The translations under genes were made by a program, and so were the position numbers. From contig NC_049990.1 of assembly GCF_000003815.2 (NCBI RefSeq), forward strand, positions 20,415,078 to 20,467,574: 52,497 bases of DNA, given 5' to 3'. This document shows positions 1 through 30,569 of this stretch, piece by piece. The stretch comes from Branchiostoma floridae. Lineage: Eukaryota > Chordata > Leptocardii > Amphioxiformes > Branchiostomatidae. The notes beneath the pieces were generated by a model. The model saw nothing but the letters and a program-made list of their open reading frames with translations, did no database searches and was not told the origin of the DNA. The first letter of the stretch is position 1. The number at the start of each line of letters is the position of its first letter.

Positions 1-148
1 GATGATTTGTATCCCCTTTATGCTGTGATTTGTGTCCCCTATAAAATATGCTGTGATTTTTATCCTTTATATGCTGTGATTCGTATCCTCTTTATGCTGT
101 GAATTGCATCCCCTATATACTGTGTTTTTTGGTCCCCTATGCTGTGTA
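1..148. repeat. Short tandem repeat of about 23 bp
   Basis: About six degenerate units built on TGCTGTGATTTGTATCCCC run from the window start to about 148. The array lies in the TPP2 intron before the first exon visible here. No coding potential is seen. Confidence 0.8.
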
Positions 149-273
149 CGTGTTTCAACCATCATAGGTGGCTTTTCTGTTGTTCCAACAAAGGTAAAAA
201 AATGCCACAGGCGAACTTTTACATACATTAGGTAAAAGGGTCTCATACTGAAGTTTTTGGGTCTCCCACGCAG

Positions 274-20474
<20,201 letters not shown>

Positions 20475-20973
20475 ATGCGACCGGCAAACCTGAATAACAC
20501 AACTAACTGTTCCGTTGCCTAACAGTAACAGCCATCAGCAAAGACAGGTCAAGATGTGTTCAAGATTCGTGCAAAACTCATGCTTTATTTGAGTATTTCC
20601 ATTTTACCTTTCAGTCCTGTAGAATTGTCTGAGACTTAGGGTGCATACTTTAATCAAGAAAATACTGTATGTGCCATTGGTATTGTTAAAACCTGCCAGT
20701 ATAGTCACTCTGCATCTCCAAATTCTGCACATCAACACTGGTGGTTTGTAATGTCTAGGGTATATTACAAAGCACAAACTAGTTTGCCAGGGTTGTATCT
20801 CTCCGTGTGGTGTACCAAAGTGTTTGTGGTGTACTAGTTGTTGGTGTTGTAATCTGTAACCATTCATTGTGTAGCAGCAAAGTCAAATTCTATCCTGATG
20901 CCAAAGTGGTCTTGTAGTTACCCTTTTGTTTGCCGAACAGTGCATAAAGGTTTCTTCTATCAATTGGAATAAA
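20475..20973 (+). promoter_or_regulatory. TPP2: TPP2 3' untranslated region with AATAAA
   Basis: About 490 bp follow the TAG. A canonical AATAAA lies at 20968-20973, the first good signal downstream in the sense direction, so the transcript probably ends about 20 nt later. Confidence 0.6.
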
Positions 20974-20994
20974 ACTTTTCAATCATAGTTCATG

Positions 20995-22430
20995 TGTAGT
21001 TCAAATTTAGGTACCTTGTGTCCCAATATATGGGTGTACAAATTGATTGAGGTTGTTATTTGCTAGAAATTATCAATGATTGTATGTGGTAAAATATTTT
21101 TTGGAGTAAGATTACACAAATTTTTGAAGCAATAATTACACTATTTTTTCAACAATGATACAAAAACAAGAATTTGACTTTTTAAGCAAACATGATTATT
21201 CTAAAGGAAATATTTGTACTTACATTTCTACACTCCTTGTTTAACCCTTTTACAGCTACCGTTCTAATACGTACATGAAAATGGATACTTTTAAAAAATT
21301 ATGAAAAGAAGTTCCTGTTATTCAGACAAATAAATCCTATGATGATATCCAATATTATGTAAGTGCCTGACTTTCACCAAGACATGATTACATAATAGAG
21401 GTAGCTGCACTTGTACTTGTAGGCATATGTACATTACAATAATTGTTTGTTTTTTTCATTAACGTTTGTATATCTGTGGTGCATGACTGTAGCATTAAAT
21501 TTTGTGAATTGTAATTAGAATTCTTACACAATTTTTTTCCCCTTTATTGTTGATTTTGCAACACATTTGCAATGTCAGAAGGATATCGAATTTCCAAGAC
21601 AAAATCAAGCATAGTGTTGTAAAATAAACTCGCAGCCCAACACAGAATAAGATGGACTACTCACATTTTGGGGCATTTTCATACGTTTAAAGCCTTTTAT
21701 GAATGGTTACTAAAATTCAAGTTACTGTGAACATTCCTTTGCATGACTGGAAAACAATGACCACAATGATTTGAAATTTGGTGGCTTAATTGTTAAAGGA
21801 CTGTCTTCATACTCTATGATTATGTCCCAAAAGGCCAGGCCGAGAACTTATTAATCACCCGTCATACCACTAAATATATACTACTTCCTGCTTTTCCTGC
21901 AATTAGATTTTAGTGCACAGCTTATTTCCTACCTCAACTTGTGTGTCAGGGATGGGTAAATCTGGGTAAAACTTTTACAGTTTTGTTCATTAGTTCTATG
22001 TCAAAGTCTGCCAATGTGGTAAGGCATAGGCCAGATTCGAACATTTGTGTACTTATGTTTTACGTTCATTGTCAGCGACATGTGGAACATCCTAGTAGAC
22101 ATGGTTTGTTTTTAAGCTACTGATAGATGCCAAAAGAACTACATGTAGAAAGGGACAAATCAAACTTCATGTAGTGTGGTAGACAGATCGTTGTACATGT
22201 ATATGTAGTACTAATACTTTGAGTTAGTCCTTTTTAGCTCAGGGCATTTAGGATTCTGAGGTTGTAGCAGGAGAGAGATGAAAATGTGTACTTTTATGGT
22301 GACATTGGAGAAATAAAGTAACCGTTTGTTCACAAGTCGCTCTGTTTTGTTCATATGTTTCCTCTCTATGCTATAGAATAGTTGAAGTAGTATTCTATGC
22401 CGATACATAGAATTTGTAAAAGTTACCACT
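20995..22430. other. Intergenic, no feature recognised
   Basis: This is an AT-rich stretch between TPP2 and the receptor array. I see no long frame, tRNA or clear repeat. Short open frames are random. Confidence 0.5.
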
Positions 22431-22559
22431 AGTCTCTACCAGACTCCGGATCCATGGATCGTGTGCTGTTCCCTAGCCAGCTATAGTTCTCTGGCCGGTT
22501 TACTCCTCTATTTGTTCCATTTCTACGATTTTACAGCGATCCGGAGTCTGGTAGAGACT
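22431..22559. mobile_element. Foldback element with 21-bp perfect inverted repeats
   Basis: AGTCTCTACCAGACTCCGGA at 22431 has its exact inverse ending at 22559, extending one further base to GAT. The spacer is about 87 bp with no coding capacity. Confidence 0.75.
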
Positions 22560-22919
22560 AAGTTATATATATATCAATATACCCCAAATATCATGACCCA
22601 GCCATGTCATCCTCTGGTCAGTTCCAAAATTGGCACACACAAAATAAGAACACACAAAATTGGCACACACATATGAAATTAAAAAATGATTAAAAGAAGA
22701 TGTCAACTTGAATCTAAGCGATGACAAGTGTTGTAAAATAATCAAACATGCAGAACTTGGTTCCCCTGTGGAGAAGGAGACTATCATATTCTTCTTAGCT
22801 TTTAGATTACATCCTGGTTGTTTATGTCAAAATAATCAAATGATAACATATTTAAATGCTTGAAAGAAGCAGTACTTTCGAATCAGCAACAGGTGCTAAA
22901 ATCGAGTGTTACATGTTCA

Positions 22920-23434
22920 TGTGTGCTACAAGAACTAAGGGGCAAATCGTTACTAGTACTGTAGAACATGTTCAATGCTTAGTGCCTTATCTTTCCCTGT
23001 ATGTTCAATAGAAACTTCACTTTGGCATTGTTCTTCTAAAACAAAAAGGAAAACTAAAGGAAAACTAGAAAATTCCATTGAAAATATACTTGATCAGGGA
23101 ATTGAATTAAAATGTTTACATTTCAGTTTTTATAAACATGCTTTTACTATTAGCAAAATATATATGTACAATAAACACATTTGTGTAACAAAAATATCAC
23201 AAAATGGGCTGCATATATGTACATGTAGATGCAAGACATAGTTACATGTGCCTAAAAAGGATGCACATTCAGAAAGTATTTGCCAGTTAACAATGTTACT
23301 CATAAGTTACTAATGTAACCTTTTATAATACTTCCAGCTGCCTTTGTACTTAACTTTTAGTGCTCTGACTTGTCTCAGCTACCTCAGCCTCTTCTTGCAT
23401 AGATTCTGCAGGATCTGCAGTATGGAATTCATGT
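22920..23434. other. 3' flank of receptor gene A, including its ancestral C-terminal codons
   Basis: Words such as GTTACTAGTACTG, AACTTCACTTTG and ATATACTTGATCAG recur in the 3' flanks of copies B (about 30140-30320), C (about 37655-37815) and D (about 51105-51265). This marks the left end of the duplicated block. Codons for the conserved tail (EEAEVAETSQSTKS, stop at 23351-23353) survive but are out of frame in gene A. Confidence 0.7.
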
Positions 23435-25776
23435 TTAACTTTCATCACTCTCTACTCCGTATGGTGCAAAGGGCTTGGATAAACTTATACTTGTCTGACC
23501 CCTAGTCCCCTTATGAAACAGCTTCCTTCTCTCTCTCCTGTGTAAGTACCATTCTGGATGTTGATCATCAGACCGAATGTGACGATGTTGTTTCAGTATG
23601 TCAACACCATCATCACTGAAGCAATTGTACCTGAGCTCAACATGCCATAGCCCCTCCATTCCCGTCACAGTATCAACTACAAGCTGGGCAACAGCATCAG
23701 TCAACTTGTTATGATGCAAGTCTATGTAACGTACGTTTGTGAGGAAACCTATCTGTCCCATCAGAACTGTACCCCCTTTATCAGAAATATCATTGGAAGA
23801 CAGACGGAGTCGTGTCACTGACTTCATCTTGTGAAAAGCCTCTGCAATCAAAATGACCCCATCATCTGACAACTTGTTATGACTCATATCAAGGTCTTCC
23901 AAACAGACCAGATTACCAACATGGGCTGCCAATGATTTTGCACCAAACAAAGAAATCTTGTTAAACCCTAGATCTAATGTTTCCAGTGACCCCATGTTTA
24001 CAAATGCCTGAGCTATGGCAGTGCATCTTGTGTCGTTTATTCCACAGTTCCTCAATTGAAACTTCTCAAGACGTTCTGAATGTTGAAGACTGACGGCGAG
24101 TGCCTTTGCCTCATCATCGGACATTTCTACATGTATTTCTAGTTTTTGTAACTTTTTAAGTGCATCAAGGTGCTTCACAGCATGTGAAAGAGCTGTGCAT
24201 GATTCACTACAACCATTACTTATAACAAGGTCATTTAAATTAGGTAGCTTAAGGAAGAGCTTTCCTATTGCTGCACCCATCGCATCATTCCATTCAATCG
24301 GCAGCACAGTTATATTTAGCTTGACCAACGACCATGAGCCCTTGATGCTGTCACACATGACACTGGCTTCAGTAGCTGATAGAAAACTACATTCTCTCAA
24401 TCTTAGGTCCTGCAAACAGGCAAGACGGGGCAGGATTGACATTAGCATCATTACTGGACTAGTTGTTAGTTTGGATGTACTGCAGTATTTTGTACGTGGA
24501 GAAATGTGGTGGACAAGATCGTCATGAACATGGTTACACCCCAGGTACAGATACGTGAGAGAAACCATACGCTTCATAGCTTGTGTCAGCTGAAACAGCT
24601 GACTATCGTTGATTGTGTCTGAAGACCACATTGTAATGGTAAGTCTTTGTAGAGGGATTTTAGACATAATTGGTTCTTCACTTTTACTTCCTGCTTTCTT
24701 CACTGCAGACAACAGAGGGATACACTGCAGGAGTAACAGAATGAACTTTCTGTCAGAGACATCAGACCACAAATCACCGCCCAACCAAACAGACTCTTCA
24801 TCTGGTTTAGCTTCCAATTTGCTCAAAATCGTTGACTCCTCTTTTTCCAGTTTGCTTCGATCACAAAGGCGGACTGACCGAACCACATGAGACTGGTTGA
24901 TAAATCTGATAGCTGCTGAGGAGAACAACAGGGAGAGGATATTTTCCGAAGAAACATCCAAAACATTTCCGTCAAAGACAGATTCAATACAAAGATACAA
25001 ACTCTGTACATGATTTGTCTCTGCCAATGCTATCAAGCAAGTCTCTACCTTCTCAAATGGGCTACTAAACTCGCCATCATTTACCAAAGCTGACAGAAAG
25101 TCACCAGCCCTGTCACTTAAAAGCCCACTCACGAAGAAACAAACAAGTGGCATCCTACCTGCATTCTGTACCAGTTGCTTAAGTACAGTCGTGTCTACGT
25201 CTGTCATTCTGTCTAAAGCATTCTTGATGTACAGTGCTACACAGTAGTCATGTAGGAACGTGTTAACAAAGGTGTGCCTTTTAGTTTCAGTCAGTTTGAG
25301 CAGGCCAAAGACTTCACGGTCAATACTATTTCTGTCATCTGCACTAAGATCTATCTCCCTACAGTTCCTTTCCACAATGCTGCCCAGCCCCTTTGATCCT
25401 AACGATATCAGGGATTCAGCTATTGATTCAGAAAAAGAAGCACATTGTTGTTCTGAAACAATACCAGTTTGTCTTGCAAAATGTTTGCATAGAGAATAAT
25501 GCAAGAGCTCTGTGAGGGTTCGGGGGAATCTTTGGTTTCTCTCTAACCAATAGGTGATGATATGTGGCCAGAAGAAAGGGATCAGTACAACAAGCTCTAC
25601 TACAGGATCTCTCCAGGCACTGTCTAACAGTAGTTTAACCTGCTCAGTGTCATCAGGTAGATACTCTTCCGCATAGCCTTCCCACGTGGAAGCGCTCACA
25701 GCAGGGGGCGTCCAGGAAGCTGCAGGTGTCATGGTGAGACTCTGAAACTCCTGGACTGTCTGTGTCGTGTCTGGAA
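23435..25776 (-). CDS. Gene A exon 4: HD1/WHD-like region and 6 canonical LRRs
   Basis: The exon starts VPDTTQTVQEFQ. IPFFWPHIITYWLER followed by RTLTELLHYSL resembles the NLR HD1 helix (YIPLFCAIVC..LPTTLTELY). HTFVNTFLHDYCVALYI resembles the winged-helix end (FLHLTFQEFLAALY). Irregular LRRs follow, then six regular 28-residue LRRs at about 24071-23590 and a basic tail cut short by the frameshift. Confidence 0.85.
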
Positions 25777-28469
25777 CTATAAAAATTGTGTTAACATTGA
25801 CTAGTATGTACCTTTTGTCATTTAAACATAATTGATATGGGTTTGTTTATCGACACCATTTGAGCTAATATTATCAGCGACAGAAACCATTTCTACAGAG
25901 GAAGAAGCCTACATATATAGTATCTACCCTCTATACTCTTGGAACTTTAAATGCGGGTATGCTTACCTCCTGCTTTGAAATATTCTGACCATTGCTGGTA
26001 CTGCTCTTCCAGCATGATGACCCGTATTGCCAAGTCTTGGCCGGCAAGTGTTCGCATCTCATCAGTGATAAGTCGGCCTGTAAAGACGACACTGAGCTGT
26101 CCAGACCTGTAAGCTGTCCAGAACGAGTCCAAAGATGATTGATTGGTTGGGAGAAGGTGAAGGATTGCACAACCCATCTTGGTTTTAAGAATATCTATCC
26201 CTGATTTAAGTAATTGTGACAGAACCTCTTTCGCCTGCTTTTCTGTCTCTTCCTTGGACAGAAACCCTTCTGCTTCCTTCAACAGACCTAGCTGGATGCT
26301 TCCCAATTTGCCGAGTAAATCTAACTGCCTCGCCTTTTCATCCTTGAGTCTGTCCTCTACCCATTGTTCGTCACTGACACCTGCCGCTTGCATGTCTTGG
26401 TCTTTGGGTCTGGTTTCTTCGTCCGATGATCCAGAATCGCTTGGTGATGGAGAATTCGAGGGTGTCAAGTACACAAGTGTTTGGATTGCTGTACAAAGGG
26501 GCAGAATCGGACATAAATATTACACAAAATTAATTTTGATACAATATTCTGTTAGAGTTTCACTGGACAAACACTCACATAATATCAAATAAACACTGAA
26601 AAAATAAGTAACTTTTGATTAATCCTGTCATCTTTTCTAATATTTGTATCCATAATTCAAAGCAATATACCATGCCTCCAACGCCGTTACTAACCTGCAG
26701 GCGAAGGTGTGGCACTTCTCAACGTAGAAAGTCGCTGAACGACTTCTGCAGCGATGTTTGTCAGCTCGTCAGTAACATCATCTCTCTGTACACGTCTTGC
26801 ACTCATCTGTTTCAGTGTGGGAGAGTATTTCCCGACTAACTCACTAAAGGCCTTGAATTTGTCCTCGTTAGCATCGACCCAAATCGGGAATATCCGTTTG
26901 TTATTTTTCAGACACGTTTCGTACTCCAGTTTAGGCCAGTAGGGTTTGTTCAGGAATGCTGTGCTTACGACAACGACAGCAAGTTCTAAACTTTGACTTG
27001 ATAAGGTCGAGATTATTCTGTCCCGAATGACTTCGCCTGGTTTGATGGAAACGTCATCGAAAAATATGTCCTTCTCCGCCAACCCTTGTTGTTGTAGCGT
27101 GGCGACCAAAGGGCGGACAACTGATTCTTTGTCTTCTCCTGCGTGGATGATGAATACACGGGGCGCTGTGTAGAGGATGAAAATATATCAACTATATAAT
27201 AATAAAAATTTATTGACACACAAAATACGGCGACTTTCTTAACGTCTATAGCAACTACTTACAGTACATATAAACAGACATATATGGAAATCTATTGGAT
27301 ATAAATAAGTCAACATGTTGAGGCTAGCGTGTCATTTACACTTCTGGTTCTACGGTGTTAACATTATATATTTGCCTATTTGCACACAGTAAGGGTTATC
27401 GAAGAAAAATCCTTGGGATAACTTATCTGGACCACATTACAAATGAAGAAGTTATAAACAACATAATGCAATACGGCCACTATGAAAGACTCCTAACAGT
27501 AGTGAAGAGAAGGAAACTAAAGTGGTATGGACACGTAATGAGGTCAAACGGACTGTTCAAAGTTATCCTTCAAGGAACTGTGAAGGGAGCAAGAAGAAGT
27601 GGAAGGCAAAAGAAAAATGGGCAGACAACATTAAAAAAAGGACGGGAAAGATCTTTGCAGCGTCCCTCCCGCTGACGAAGGAACGAATGGAGTGGAGGAA
27701 CCTAATTCACAGCGACACCATGCAGCGCCCCCACGACCCGGGAATACTGGGCTAAGGGACCAAAGTACAAGGTACAAAGTACAAGGGTTATCGCCTCCCA
27801 GAATGTAGTTGAATTTGTCTGTCGAACGGAAAGTAGCAAATTCTTTAGATCAAGCGGAAAGAAATGTGAACACTTTGTGCGTTTATCATTGTATCGTGAA
27901 CAGTCTTCGATCCCATTTAATAACTACATTTGTACTAACAAACATCATATTTCAAGTGAAAGAGGGGCTTGCTAATTAAGCGCTCATGTCGATGGACTAG
28001 TAATGGCGTCAAAAATCATCGAAAATCGAATCAAGCGAGTCAGGCCTAAGTGAGAGCGGGACATGTCAGCTTATTATATACAATGATTCAGATGAGAACA
28101 TCCATTCGTTTGTTATAGAAATATGAAATATGATAAGTCCAACCTGAACATAATAACGTTCTAGATACTGGTTTACATACCTTCAGGTGGTCCCTGCTGG
28201 CCTTTGGCGTTCAGTATCCGTGCTAAATGCGGATAACGGTGCTTCAGAGCATCTCGAAACACAGCAAATGCATTCGGTCCTCTGGTAGGAAGAATGTCTA
28301 ACAAGGATTTAGCTTGGTCTTCACGAGTTTGCTGATTCTCAATCTCATCAAGGTTCTCGCCATTGAGGATTCCGCTGTCCAAAAGGCGTCGCCGAATGTA
28401 TCCAAACCGCAGATCACTTGTAATCTCCAGGCGTTTGGCAAGGAGCAAGACTTTATGTTTTTCCTCCAT
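23435..28469 (-). CDS. Receptor gene A: CARD-TIR-linker-LRR protein, shortened C-terminus
   Basis: Coding exons on the minus strand are 28469-28181 (CARD), 27165-26695 (TIR), 26488-25967 (linker) and 25776-23435 (HD1/WHD-like plus LRR). All introns are phase 1 with GT-AG borders, and the joined frame is 1207 residues. The family is an NLR-like innate receptor: CARD for death-fold assembly, TIR for signalling, LRR for sensing. No GxxxxGK[ST] motif occurs anywhere, so it lacks the NBD of true NLRs. Gene A has the fewest LRRs (6 canonical). Compared with B and C, 11 bp are missing at about 23440-23455; the frame then reads VESDES and stops, losing about 30 conserved C-terminal residues. The first intron holds a LINE fragment. 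The gene could be functional with a short tail or be starting to decay. Confidence 0.85.
25967..26488 (-). CDS. Gene A exon 3: acidic linker, helix and small alpha/beta module
   Basis: The exon begins AIQTLVYLTP, then a Ser/Glu/Asp-rich stretch (SPSDSGSSDEE), a charged helix (EDRLKDEKARQ..LSKEETEKQAKEV) and a segment MGCAILHLLP..SFWTAYRSGQL..LITDEMRTLAG..RVIMLEEQYQQW. The last part looks like the small alpha/beta module placed before regulatory domains in invertebrate NLR-type proteins (perhaps TRADD-N-like; tentative). Confidence 0.75.
26695..27165 (-). CDS. Gene A exon 2: TIR domain
   Basis: 157 residues start APRVFIIHAGEDKE (box 1), then FFDDVSIKPGEVIRDRI (box 2) and STAFLNKPYWPKLEYE. A Glu four residues after the Trp (about residue 177 of the protein) falls where NAD-cleaving TIRs carry their catalytic Glu. 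The domain resembles bacterial and plant style TIRs more than Toll-receptor TIRs. It differs from B by only a few residues (for example A for S in STAFL, and the end LRSATPSPAG). Confidence 0.9.
27385..27775 (+). mobile_element. LINE fragment, 3' end of ORF2, in gene A intron 1
   Basis: The plus strand reads RRKILGITYLDHITNEEV, then VVKRRKLKWYGHVMRSN and GTVKGARRSGRQ, typical of the C-terminal end of non-LTR reverse transcriptase ORFs. A frameshift moves the end (WADNIKKRTGK..WRNLIHSD) to another frame. The 3' tail is a short (GTACAA)n-like run. GGGTTATCG on both sides (about 27385 and 27786) may be the target duplication. Copies B and C lack it. Confidence 0.75.
28181..28469 (-). CDS. Gene A exon 1: CARD
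   Basis: Ninety-six residues start at MEEKHKVLLLAKRL. The pattern with DLRF, LLDSGILNGENLDEIE, TREDQAKSLLDILP and RGPNAFAVFRDAL is a classic CARD helix series. The start is chosen at this ATG because an in-frame TAG lies three codons upstream in this copy. The donor is GAAG before GTATGT. Confidence 0.85.
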
Positions 28470-29640
28470 GACTGCCTACCATTCATGAACACTTGGTATT
28501 CAGTTTTTGCTGACAGTGCAAAGACTTTACTCAATGATATACATGTTCATGTCACACATGTTTCAAAAGAAGACGTCCTTCTGTTTCGTTATCTTCACGC
28601 ATCCTGTGGGACAAAGGAACATAAAGGTCATTTTGTTGTAGTTGCCCTTTTTCAGTTTACCCTTCCATTGTTCACTAATCGTTACCACCATAAAAGTGTG
28701 TATATGATCATTCTATTCGTGGATGATTGGAGAAAAAAATCGTTGCTTGCCGTTCAGAGAGTCACCTTTAGTTTACTTCCGCATTGCCCTCGTCACACTT
28801 AAATCTAGAACATCGAGCAGAATTCGACATGTAGAGCCAGTATCTGATGACAGTATAAAGAACAAAGATCCGAATAGGATACACTTTCTTACCTTGATGT
28901 TTCTTGACTTTCCTCTTGGAGCGAATTTACATGGGGGAGACATAGTCTGACTTAACCGTTACTTGGGAACAGGTGAAAGCCTCGCATCAAAACGAGGCTG
29001 TGTAGTGTTTCCGATAACACCTCGAGCGGACAAAGGTTATTCATGTCTCGGTTCGGAGTTTTTTTTTTACGATTGGGGGCCGGTCTGACTCTTTCTACGA
29101 AAGGTGCTAGCGCTTTTCCTTACATTGTTTTCCGGACAATTCAATGTTTCCGTTGGAAATCGGTGCCTTGCCACTGATCGACACGCTCAGGTGATATCTT
29201 CTGTGGAGACGTTATTTTAGGTTGAAAAAAAAGCTGAGATTTTTGGGGCATGGAAATAATGACTGACACGTCAATAAAGGTCATAAATCTGTCTGTATGA
29301 TAAAGAAAACTGATGAAAAACCTGAGGATCTGTTCCGAAATCCCCGATGGCGCAAAACCACATATAACGGACAATTACTGAATTAGAGAATTGACGAAAA
29401 TGTTGGGTGTATACCTACGTATACACACAGGTGGGAGGAAACGCTTCGTAACGTCCGTATTTACTTACATCTTACATTCTTGACCATATATTATATACAT
29501 ATATATTTCTGTGTGAATAGCTTGACAAAAGTCCACGGGAAAGACATTCTGCATTTTTGCGGAAATCTTGCCTTTCTTGTTGTACCAGGGTTTAGTATTC
29601 CGGCTCATTCTTGCTCTCGTGTGAAGGGGCCTTAATTATC
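28470..29640 (-). promoter_or_regulatory. 5' flank of gene A with a candidate non-coding first exon
   Basis: This region resembles 35819-36590 (gene B) and 49475-50170 (detached flank of C). A strong minus-strand donor (CATCAAG before GTAAGA, exon edge 28893) recurs in B and C and suggests a 5' leader exon that holds ATGTAA (28927-28932). A hairpin GCCTCG..CGAGGC lies at about 28980-29000. No TATA box or clear NF-kB site was found. Confidence 0.4.
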
Positions 29641-30569
29641 AACTTCATAACAAGCGAGACAAAAAGCACACTCTAAATTAGTGGTGCTCAGATATTATAT
29701 GTTGTATTGTGGTCCCTTTGTACTACAAAGACACGTTGGACACATAGGTGTGAATTAAACTGCTACATGTAGGCTTGCCCCATCATATTGTCGAAATTGA
29801 TATCTGTAATGTGTTGAAACATTTAGGTTTGATAAGTACCTAAGGTAAATAGTAGATGCATGCTAGTAAAAGAATGAACAAGTAAAAGAAAAATAATCTA
29901 GAAATCGATACACATTTATTTATTATTTATTTATTGTTTTTTGTCATTAAAGAGGTCATGAAGATTCGGATCAAGGAGACTTACTTTTGTCATCACGTTT
30001 GGCATTGTGAGCAATAAATGGTCATGTAAATGATTTTGTATGCTATTTCTACTTTGTTTGAGGAAGATCTTTACAGTCTAAGTGAAACTAAATATAATTT
30101 CCTCTCTATAGATGTACATTGCATAACATAAGGGGTATATCGTTACTAGTACTGCAGAACATTTTTTTTCAATGCTTGTTGCCATATCTTTCATTATATG
30201 TTCAAGAAACCTCACTTTGACTAGACATTGTTGTTCTAAAGCAAAGTTCTAATAACATCAATCTTCTAAAGGAAAACTAGAAAATTGCATTGAAAATATA
30301 CTTGATCAGAGATTCGAATTCCAATATCTACATGGCAGTTTTTATAAACATGTTCTTACTATGGATATAATATATATGTATAATTAACACATTTGTGTAA
30401 CAAAAATATAACAAAATGAGCTGCATATATGTACATGTAGATACAAGACATAGTTACCTAAAAGTATGTACATCATACAAAGATGACATACAATCAGAAA
30501 GAATTTGCAAAGTCAACAATGTTACTTATACTTGTAAATTATATCCTTTTCTTCCAGCTACCTGTGTAC
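29640..30569 (-). promoter_or_regulatory. 3' flank and likely 3' UTR of gene B
   Basis: About 650 bp after the stop, minus-strand AATAAA lies at 29915-29920. The same signal at the same distance occurs in C (37433-37438) and D (50875-50880), so this is the probable 3' end. The block from about 29640 is shared by the copies and marks the start of the duplicated unit. Confidence 0.55.

Noticed and set aside
24195-25499. Plus-strand open frames opposite the receptor exons (for example 24195-24527, 24609-24890)
   Set aside because: They mirror the conserved minus-strand coding sequence and recur in each paralog only for that reason.
25777-25966. Hidden NACHT P-loop exon in the last intron of gene A
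   Set aside because: The intron is only 190 bp and no frame shows GxxxxGK[ST]; the larger introns in B and C are explained by insertions.
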